From: Xanthobacteraceae bacterium
GTDB taxonomy: Bacteria; Pseudomonadota; Alphaproteobacteria; Rhizobiales; Xanthobacteraceae
NCBI GenBank assembly: GCA_030043175.1
Contig: JASHYD010001006.1
Coordinates: forward strand, 1 to 11,389
DNA length: 11,389 nt
Direction: 5' to 3'
Shown here: positions 6,034 through 11,389 of the stretch, one piece after another
Position numbering within the stretch: position 1 is the stretch's first letter
How the letters are laid out: each line of letters starts with the position of its first letter
Notes under the pieces: model-generated
What the model saw: the letters and a program-made list of their open reading frames with translations, nothing else
Database searches by the model: none
Told to the model about the DNA's origin: nothing
Position numbers and translations under genes: made by a program

Positions 6034-7290
6034 TTACTGCCGCGGTGTAACGTCGAGGCGGTTGAGCGCGACCTTACCGTTGTTCACGACGAGGACCACG
6101 TCGCCGATGTGGCGGATGTCGACAAGCGGACCGCGGTCGACCGCAACAAGGTCTGCTTCGTAACCTGCTCGTATAGAGCCGATGCGCTTCTCCGCGCCGA
6201 CGCTCTCCGCCGCAACGGACGTGCCAGCCTTGATTGCATCCATGGGCGCCAGCCCCGCCTCGGCGAGAGCAATGATTTCATCCGCCATCCGCCGATTCGA
6301 TCGCGCGTAATAGCCCGTATCGGTGCCGGCCACAATCTTGATGCCCAAGCTAAGGGCCCGGGCCACCATCGCGCGCGCGACCGGCAGCATGGCGCGGCCG
6401 CGAATCTGCAGGATTGGATTGTCGTAATCCCCTCCGGGATCGACCAGGTCCTGGGTGGCCGTCAGGGTGGGATCGAGGTACACCCCCTTCTCTTTCATCA
6501 ACCGAAGGGTATCCTCGCTAAGGTAGGTGCCATGCTCGATGGCGTGGACCCCGGCGCGAACCGCGGCAGCCGCACCTTCATCGCCGTGGGCGTGGGCGAT
6601 CACATTCAGACCTGCCTTCCGGGCCTCCTCGACAATGGCGGCGAGCTCGTCGTCGCTGAAGATCCTGATGCGCGGGTCGGTGTCGGGCAATCCAGCGCGT
6701 TCGGTCGACAAGATCTTGATGCGATCGACACCGCGCCCCGCCATGGCACGCACCATTCGCCGCACGGCGTCCGTTCCCCGTACGCCCCGCCGCAGGTCGG
6801 CGAGTTGTGGGAAGTCGATGAAGAATTCATCCGCCGGCCGCGACCTGATATGGTAGCCCGCCGCGACGACATCAGGAATGTCCGTCGCGCCGCCGCGATT
6901 GAGTTCGCGCAAGCCGACGTCAGCGAAGTGGTTGATCCCGGCCGAAGCGATCGTAGTGGCGCCGGATTCGAGGGCGCGCCGTGCGGCGGCAATGTCCCCC
7001 ACATGCACATGTGCGTCAACAAAGCCGGGCAGTAGCCAGTGCCCCCTCAGATCGATGACGCGGCCCTGCCGGGCCGGCGTCTCGCCGTGGCCGACGCTCT
7101 GGATGCGGCCGTCGGCAACGACGACCGTTGCGTCCATCAACGGCGCGTCGGCACGGCCGTCGATCACGTTGGCATGCACGATGATGAGGGACTCGGCCGG
7201 CGCGTTCTGGGCGGGAGCTTGCGCCGCCGCGGCGGCCCACGCAAGCCCCGCTACGAGAAAGCCATGTGCCAAGTTGGCAGCAACGCTCAT
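6034..7290 (-). CDS. Exported metal-dependent amidohydrolase (imidazolonepropionase/prolidase-like)
   Basis: A 418-residue member of the amidohydrolase superfamily (COG1228-like). The start at 7290 is supported by GGGGAGGG 6-7 bases upstream. An N-terminal hydrophobic, Ala-rich signal peptide (about residues 1-28, ending AAAAAQAPAQ) indicates a periplasmic enzyme. The TIM-barrel metal centre is intact: HxH at His94/His96 in LLPGFVDAHVHV, Lys192 in DRIKIL (likely carbamylated bridging lysine), His233/His235 in IAHAHG, His253 in AIEHGT, and Asp324 in AGTDTG. The flanking beta-sandwich is present at both ends (VIDGRADAPLMDATVVVADG near 42-61 and GYEADLVAVD near 377-386). Relatives cleave cyclic amides, Xaa-Pro dipeptides or carbamates; the substrate cannot be read from sequence. 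It lies 116 bases downstream of the propeller-like exported protein on the same strand, so the two could be co-transcribed. The 308- and 433-residue plus-strand ORFs over it are shadows. Confidence 0.9.
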   Translation of the reverse strand: MSVAANLAHGFLVAGLAWAAAAAQAPAQNAPAESLIIVHANVIDGRADAPLMDATVVVADGRIQSVGHGETPARQGRVIDLRGHWLLPGFVDAHVHVGDIAAARRALESGATTIASAGINHFADVGLRELNRGGATDIPDVVAAGYHIRSRPADEFFIDFPQLADLRRGVRGTDAVRRMVRAMAGRGVDRIKILSTERAGLPDTDPRIRIFSDDELAAIVEEARKAGLNVIAHAHGDEGAAAAVRAGVHAIEHGTYLSEDTLRLMKEKGVYLDPTLTATQDLVDPGGDYDNPILQIRGRAMLPVARAMVARALSLGIKIVAGTDTGYYARSNRRMADEIIALAEAGLAPMDAIKAGTSVAAESVGAEKRIGSIRAGYEADLVAVDRGPLVDIRHIGDVVLVVNNGKVALNRLDVTPRQ

Positions 7291-7405
7291 GTCTTGCCCT
7301 CCCCTATGCCCTCAACGCGTTCTCCAGCATGCTACGCCGCGGCCCTACCATAGGAAAGTGCGGGGCCTGGGCCTCGGCACGGTGCCGTTTTGCAATTGCT
7401 TGAAG

Positions 7406-8824
7406 TCATTGCAACTCAAGCGTCGATTGCATGACCACCACGACGTACGGATTCCAGGTCGAAAGCAGCCAATAAATCGTCGCCCGTTTCGGCTGCCCAG
7501 GGCCCGGCGGCGTCACATCCTGGGTATATCGAGTCATTACGAACGGTGCGTAGAATACGCCGGGCCATGGCGTGCCGGATGGAAGTATTTGCTCATTGGT
7601 CAGGCCGGGACAACCGGTGAGACTGACGTTTTGGATGAGCGTGCAATTGAGCCCCGGATCCTGGACGGCACTAAGCAGAATTATCGGTGTCGACCAAGGT
7701 CCCCACGGCTCCGGCGCAAAACGCGCTTCGACAACCCACGGGACACAAGTGTAGAGCAAAAGCCAAGAGTGGAGCGGCGGGTTCCACGTCACCGAATGCT
7801 CACCGACGCAGCGTTCCTCCGCAGGCTCCGCCGCGAAAATTTCCGCGCCTGTCGGCGGCATCCATTCGCCGGCCGCGTTGTGCCCGCTCTCCCATTTCTG
7901 GCGCGTGACCCAGACCGGATGGCCAAATTCATGGCCGGCGAAGAACAACCACGTCTGCGGATTGTCGAACGTCGTGCGCGGCGCGAGCGCCAGATAGGGA
8001 ATACTGGCGCGATAGCGAGGCACGCCGAAGACCGGAATTGCCGATCCAAGCGGGTGGGGGGGCGCAACTCCAGGTGGCGGATTCGCAGCGCTGGCATAGA
8101 CGAAGCCGCTTGGCATGTTCGTGAACAACAGGCCCTCCCGCGGCGGCTGCCAGTGAAAGTCCAGCGGGCTGAGTGCTGACGCCCCGGCGAGCACGCTGCG
8201 TCCGATGCTGCTGTTCTGAGGTGTCTCGAGACAGGCACCGGGTGCCGGCAGACGAAGAGGCGTGCGTGGGTTTGGCGTTAATGCACTCGGCGTAAGACAA
8301 TGGTCGGTCCAGAAAAAGGCATAGAGCTCGTTGTCGAAAAACACGCCACCGGTCGGCACATTGAACGACCCCTGCTGAATCGCGGGCGTCACGGTTGGGT
8401 GCGCGAATTTCTTGGGCGCCGAAGTAGCAAGCTGAAGATCGAGGCAGGTTGCACTGTTGGGTGGGGTCGTACGCGACGTGTAGCCAAGCGCGTCGTCTGG
8501 CGGCACTGTCGGTAGGCTGTTCGGTGGGTGATCCGGCAGTGTCGGTAGGAACTGCAGCGCGCCATCACCGAATAGGAAATAGAGCGGGCCCGACCCGGTG
8601 TCGACCGGAAAGCCGAGATCAACGCCCGCCAGCCCAAAATTGGACAGCGTCTTAGCGGCCGTCGGCGTGCCCGACGTTCCGGTGTCCCAGATGGTTTCAC
8701 CAGTGAGCTGGCACACCACGGTGCTACTGCCGATCAGAGAAAGCGTTGCGGCACCGCCAGTGGTGGGAAGTAATGCGGCGATGAACATCGTACTCGAGAA
8801 AATGAGCCCGCGAGATATGGGCAT
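7406..8824 (-). CDS. Exported propeller-like protein, probable DUF4185 domain
   Basis: A 472-residue exported protein with start ATG 8824, preceded by a strong GAGGAGG ribosome-binding site with 6-7 base spacing. The signal peptide covers about residues 1-25 (FIAALLPTTGGAA-TLS). The body is rich in aromatic, Pro, Gly and Thr residues, with repeated beta-strand-like segments and several cysteines suggesting disulfides. The opening resembles DUF4185 or GH43-like five-bladed propellers: STVVCQLTGETIWDTGTSG, then FGLAGVDLGFPVD (about 63-75) and LYFLFGDG (81-88). Later blades show GGVFFDNELYAFFWTD and the repeat-like SVTWNPPLHSWLLLYTC and FAPEPWGPWSTPIILL. The Asp at about 69 and the FGDG motif are in places where such propellers put catalytic or substrate-binding acidic residues. 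The family call is pattern-based and moderate; a carbohydrate-related role is inferred. It is the upstream neighbour of the amidohydrolase. Confidence 0.75.
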   Translation of the reverse strand: MPISRGLIFSSTMFIAALLPTTGGAATLSLIGSSTVVCQLTGETIWDTGTSGTPTAAKTLSNFGLAGVDLGFPVDTGSGPLYFLFGDGALQFLPTLPDHPPNSLPTVPPDDALGYTSRTTPPNSATCLDLQLATSAPKKFAHPTVTPAIQQGSFNVPTGGVFFDNELYAFFWTDHCLTPSALTPNPRTPLRLPAPGACLETPQNSSIGRSVLAGASALSPLDFHWQPPREGLLFTNMPSGFVYASAANPPPGVAPPHPLGSAIPVFGVPRYRASIPYLALAPRTTFDNPQTWLFFAGHEFGHPVWVTRQKWESGHNAAGEWMPPTGAEIFAAEPAEERCVGEHSVTWNPPLHSWLLLYTCVPWVVEARFAPEPWGPWSTPIILLSAVQDPGLNCTLIQNVSLTGCPGLTNEQILPSGTPWPGVFYAPFVMTRYTQDVTPPGPGQPKRATIYWLLSTWNPYVVVVMQSTLELQ

Positions 8825-8934
8825 AGGTACCTCCTCGCAAAATTTTCAGCGGATGACGAAATAGGGTGAGTTTAGCGATTTCGAACCTCGCGTCATCGTA
8901 GCCAAAAAAATATCACATTGTGGATCGATAAACT

Positions 8935-9201
8935 GTGATCCTCGTCACTCGCAAGCGAACCCGGCAATGTCCCGACGCCGACGGGATCCCAATCCCACGC
9001 CGCCTCCCGCTGCGCGGCGCGCGCTGGAAGGCGGCCCGCTCTATACCGAAAGAACTCTCGAAGGCGGATCCCGATCCGCTGCCGGCCGTCAAAAGACTGG
9101 CTAAGCGTCTCTCCATCAATCCCGATCGTTACGGTCGCAAGAGCCTGCTGTTCGCGTGGGCCGAGGCGGGCCTTATGCGAAGTGCGCCGGCGGCAAGATA
9201 G
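8935..9201 (+). CDS. Doubtful small basic ORF, possibly a gene remnant
   Basis: An open frame of 88 codons from GTG 8935, not recognised. The C-terminal half looks protein-like (KRLAKRLSINPDRYGRKSLL, then FAWAEAGLMR), with alternating basic and hydrophobic residues suggesting helices. The N-terminal part is very Arg/Pro-rich and unlike a natural start. There is no ribosome-binding site before the GTG. It fills most of the 461-base stretch between the divergent 7406-8824 gene and the broken Fpg gene. In that stretch I otherwise see only an A7 run (8904-8910) and a short inverted repeat (atcaca 8912-8917, tgtgat 8934-8939). It may be the 3' end of a decayed gene, since its neighbour is also broken. 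Confidence 0.3.
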   Translation: MILVTRKRTRQCPDADGIPIPRRLPLRGARWKAARSIPKELSKADPDPLPAVKRLAKRLSINPDRYGRKSLLFAWAEAGLMRSAPAAR

Positions 9202-9285
9202 GCAGCCATTCGCGAAGCGCGGCCAGGAGCGGCAGTCTTACCGAAAGCCGACCGTGCTGCCAGCCCAGCAAGGACGAACCCTCAT

Positions 9286-10088
9286 ATGCCCGAATTGCCG
9301 GATGTCGAGGGCTTCAAACGCGTACTCGCAAAGAATGCCCTGCGCAAGACGATCGATAACGTCGTGGTGAGCGATGCACGTATCCTCGGCAGGCTGCCCG
9401 TCGAGACCTTTGCCTCCCGCCTCCAAGGCACCCAGCTCGTTGCAGTCCACCGGCACGGCAAGCACCTGATGGCGAATATCGATCGGCGCGGCTGGCTAAC
9501 GCTGCATTTCGGGCCGGCAGGGGCGCTTCAATTCGTTGAGAGCCCTTCGGCGGGCCGATCTTCACCCGGGTCCGACTCGATTTCGCCGACGATGGTTCTC
9601 TTGCTATACCAACAAAAGAATGATCGGACGTGTTGGCCTCGTTGAGGACGCAGGCGATTTCATCGTGGCTGAAAAGCTAACCGGATGCACTCGACCGACG
9701 GCTTGATTTCGGCGCGTTCAAGGCTGCGCTGCTCCGCCTCACACGCGACGTGAAATCGGTCCTGATGGAGCAGCAAGTCATCGCCGGCATCGGGAATATC
9801 TACTCGGACGAGATATTGTTTCAAGCGCGGATCGACCCGACCGAGCGGAGAGACAAGCTCTCACCCGCCCAACTCAAGCACCTGTTTGTAGAAATGCGCC
9901 GCGTCTTGAAGACTGCAGTTGCCCGCGGCGCCGGCTCAGAACGGTTCGTTGACCGCATGCCCAAGGGCTTCCTTCTGCCCGAGCGCAACAGGGGAGGGCA
10001 TTGCCCCCGTTGCCGATCAGTTTTGAAGGTTTTTAAGGTCGGCGGCCGTACCGGCTATTGCTGTCCGCGCTGTCAGCAGGGCTGCTGA
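9286..10088 (+). pseudogene. Formamidopyrimidine-DNA glycosylase (Fpg/MutM-like), three frameshifts
   Basis: Fpg enzymes excise oxidised purines using an N-terminal proline nucleophile. ATG 9286 (AAGGA upstream) starts MPELPDVEGF, with Pro2 and Glu3 intact and the conserved Lys in HRHGKHLM (Lys59). The PELPDVE form rather than PELPEVE suggests a paralogous Fpg/Nei subgroup. The frame holds to about 9550 (VESPSA), then continues in another frame as GPIFTRVRLDFADDGSLA. A second change near 9605 leads to NKRMIGRVGLVEDAGDF. A third near 9683 leads to DALDRRLDFGAFK, MEQQVIAGIGNIYSDE (helix-two-turn-helix) and the zinc finger CPRCRSVLKVFKV...CCPRCQQG, ending 10088. Restoring the frames gives about 270 residues, normal for Fpg. 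The lesions are single-base sized, and no internal deletion is seen. As it stands it would make only a 119-residue truncated product. A separate intact mutM elsewhere in the genome is likely but not visible. Confidence 0.85.
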
Positions 10089-10238
10089 CGTCATTGGGGA
10101 TCGCCTGCCCGCTTGAACTGATTGGCAAAAAGCCAACGAGAAACACCGAAGGCCAATACCGGATTTCGCCGAGCACATCGGCTTTCGGCTTCCTCGTCGG
10201 AGTGTTGGGCGGCCACACACCGCGATTGATGCAGGTCG

Positions 10239-10252
10239 TTGATATGGGTCAA
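10239..10252 (+). promoter_or_regulatory. FixK/FNR-type box upstream of the phasin gene
   Basis: The sequence ttgatatgggtcaa is a TTGA-N6-TCAA palindrome and matches TTGAT-N4-ATCAA at nine of ten positions. It is centred at 10245.5. With the usual -40.5/-41.5 spacing the transcript would begin near 10286, about 57 bases before the phasin start codon. FixK/FNR-type regulators act on such sites under low oxygen. The surrounding gap (10089-10342) also holds small hairpins at 10122-10136 and 10168-10182, which may end the upstream transcript. Confidence 0.55.
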
Positions 10253-10342
10253 AGACGCCGCTGACCCGCAGAGGGTACTGAGCCCTTGTATGGCGCGTCA
10301 GCTCACCGGTTATGTTGGCTTGGCAAGAGACGGAGAACAAAC

Positions 10343-10663
10343 ATGGCTCAGACAGAAAATCCGACGACGCCGGCGGTAACGAATTCATTGGCCCGTCTTG
10401 GCAATGCCGGGACGCAGCGCGTCGAAGCAATCCGTGACATGCAAGCTGACGTATTCAAGGAGATCCAAGAGATAGGCGAGCACTGGACGGCTCGCGTGAA
10501 ATCGGAAACCGACCTTGGTTCCGAGTTGCTCGGCAAGTTAAAAAACGCCCGCTCGATCCCGGAGACCGCGACGGCATATCAAGAATGGGCGATCCGGCGC
10601 GCTCAGATGGCCGTCGAAGACGGTCAGCGGCTCTTGACGCATAACGCCGGCAGTTCCGTATGA
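10343..10663 (+). CDS. Phasin family protein
   Basis: A 106-residue protein from ATG 10343, with GGAGA about 7-8 bases upstream; the in-frame start 57 bases earlier lacks a ribosome-binding site and would add unrelated residues. It is helical and amphipathic without a signal peptide or membrane segment. The central coiled region has VEAIRDMQADVFKEIQEIGE and HWTARVKSETDLGSELLGKL. The C-terminal block AYQEWAIRRAQMAVEDGQRL is the phasin-type ending in which a helix with E-W, RR and EDGQ is typical of the alphaproteobacterial Phasin_2 proteins. Phasins coat polyhydroxyalkanoate granules and control their size and number. The length is at the short end of the family. It is monocistronic as far as can be seen, and a FixK/FNR-type box upstream links it to low-oxygen conditions. 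Confidence 0.75.
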   Translation: MAQTENPTTPAVTNSLARLGNAGTQRVEAIRDMQADVFKEIQEIGEHWTARVKSETDLGSELLGKLKNARSIPETATAYQEWAIRRAQMAVEDGQRLLTHNAGSSV

Positions 10664-10762
10664 TTCGATGAGTTGATAGTTTGCGATGGTAACCACGCGA
10701 TGACCCCACAACAAATACACTAGTCTTGAATGATCTGATAATAGAATCCGGCGTCGAGGAAA

Positions 10763-10978
10763 TTGACCCTGGAAAACACCCCAGATCGCCCGCAGTCGCC
10801 CAATCTCTCTTATCAGCAGCGTGTCTTGTATCCGCAGCGCGCATCGGCAGACCTGGTAAAGCGAATCCGGAAACTGCGATGGATCGGTATGGACGAAGAA
10901 GCGGACCGACTGCAGATTCTGTTGTCCAGCATGCCGGCGGAGCATCGTGTGGTTGTCGAGTCCCCGGACACTGATTGA
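10763..10978 (+). CDS. Small basic protein of unknown function
   Basis: A 71-codon ORF from TTG 10763, following AGGAAA only a few bases upstream; a CTG at 10769 would be better spaced to that site, so the exact start is uncertain and non-ATG in either case. The coding look is good: LSYQQRVLYPQRASADLVKR and IRKLRWIGMDEEADRLQILL form a likely basic amphipathic helix pair, followed by an acidic tail (VVESPDTD). There is no signal peptide. I recall no domain name for it. It lies 99 bases after the phasin gene on the same strand and could share its transcript. The 203-residue minus-strand ORF overlapping it is a shadow. Confidence 0.55.
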   Translation: MTLENTPDRPQSPNLSYQQRVLYPQRASADLVKRIRKLRWIGMDEEADRLQILLSSMPAEHRVVVESPDTD

Positions 10979-11075
10979 GTGTCTCGACGTGAGAGAGCAG
11001 TTGATACGTTAGCCCATGGAGCACCGACGCGTCGGCACCGCTGCAGCGAGTGAGGACATGGTGCAAACGCCTCGG

Positions 11076-11389
11076 TCACGGAATGATCCTTTTTGCGCGA
11101 AGTTCATCGAAATAGCGCAGGAACATTTCCTGACTGTCCTGAACCTCGGCGAAGCCATATTGCTTGGCCTTTATCGTGGATGAGATGACATCGAATGTCG
11201 GCGAGAACACGAAGTTACCGTACTCCCAGCGAACAAGCTGCCTATAAGGAATTGGCCGAAGGTTATGTTCCTCGACTAGGCGGTCCCACAGGAGTCCCTT
11301 GTCTGACATCATATGCACCAGGTCGATCTTCTGTGCCTGCGCGGTTTTCATTCCGAAATGATCGGCAATCGCGGGCCACATGTCCTGCC
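11076..11389 (-). CDS. PRISE-like SDR oxidoreductase, C-terminal part (5' end cut by window edge)
   Basis: The minus-strand frame is open from the right edge to TGA at 11076-11078, about 104 codons, and has no stop before the edge, so the ATG at 11381 is probably internal. The visible part resembles the C-terminus of NAD(P)-dependent atypical short-chain dehydrogenases of the progesterone 5-beta-reductase/iridoid synthase (PRISE, SDR75-like) group. Matching pieces are MWPAIADHFGM, then KGLLWDRLVEEHNLRPIPY, then FVFSPTFDVISSTIKAKQYG and EMFLRYFDELRAKRIIP. The Rossmann NAD(P)-binding motif and catalytic residues lie outside the window. These enzymes reduce C=C bonds of enones, but no substrate can be assigned. 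It is convergent with the small basic protein gene; the 97-base gap contains a perfect 12-base palindrome (ccgacgcgtcgg, 11024-11035). Confidence 0.75.
   Translation of the reverse strand, partial: QDMWPAIADHFGMKTAQAQKIDLVHMMSDKGLLWDRLVEEHNLRPIPYRQLVRWEYGNFVFSPTFDVISSTIKAKQYGFAEVQDSQEMFLRYFDELRAKRIIP

Noticed and set aside
6109..7035. 308-residue plus-strand ORF
   Set aside because: It lies antisense to the amidohydrolase, whose metal-binding motifs are all intact.
7390..7414. Inverted repeat ttgcaat/attgcaa at the end of the 472-codon gene
   Set aside because: Seven-base stem with an 11-base loop overlapping the stop codon, and no T-run on the minus strand; too weak to call a terminator.
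6878..8179. 433-residue plus-strand ORF
   Set aside because: It spans the antisense of two real genes and their gap; the product is Arg-rich with no domain character.

Overview
The window is GC-rich with alphaproteobacterial character. A phasin-like protein, a Pho-box-preceded Pit phosphate transporter, a FixK/FNR-type box and several LysR-, Fpg- and SDR-like sequences together suggest a Bradyrhizobium/Rhodopseudomonas-like (Nitrobacteraceae) chromosome. This placement is an inference from gene content; no rRNA or other marker gene is present. I see no tRNA, rRNA, CRISPR array or intact insertion sequence.

Left part (1-4000) is an accessory, envelope-oriented region. A minus-strand exported protein runs off the left edge just as an OmpA-like domain appears to begin (1-679). 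Next is a two-gene minus-strand unit: a helical protein with a possible winged-helix C-terminus (1420-1992), followed by a small exported protein (939-1400). A 7-bp inverted repeat sits at the 5' end of the first gene. On the plus strand follow a small secreted protein split by a frameshift (2188-2459), an exported DUF4384 protein (2585-3241), and a heavily frameshifted, internally deleted remnant of a serpin protease-inhibitor gene (about 3284-3965).

Middle part (4034-8824) holds the three largest intact genes. The first is a Pit-type inorganic phosphate transporter with a well-formed Pho box 41 bp upstream (4034-4051, gene 4092-5705). After it lies a LysR-regulator fragment (5735-5935) that ends in a perfect 10-bp hairpin. 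On the minus strand are an exported metal-dependent amidohydrolase (6034-7290) and, upstream of it, an exported propeller-like protein that I tentatively assign to DUF4185 (7406-8824).

Right part (8935-11389) has an unrecognised small ORF, a formamidopyrimidine-DNA glycosylase (Fpg/MutM-like) gene broken by three frame changes (9286-10088), and a phasin-like gene preceded by a TTGA-N6-TCAA FixK/FNR-type box. A small basic protein follows (10763-10978). The C-terminal part of a PRISE-like SDR oxidoreductase (minus strand) enters from the right edge.

The most notable property is that four loci (small secreted protein, serpin, LysR, Fpg) are frame-disrupted while 1.2-1.6 kb genes between them remain open. 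The serpin and LysR copies also have internal deletions, so local gene decay fits better than uniform sequencing error. No complete new multi-gene system is evident. The best leads are the DUF4384/OmpA-like/serpin-remnant neighbourhood and the two recognisable regulatory boxes.
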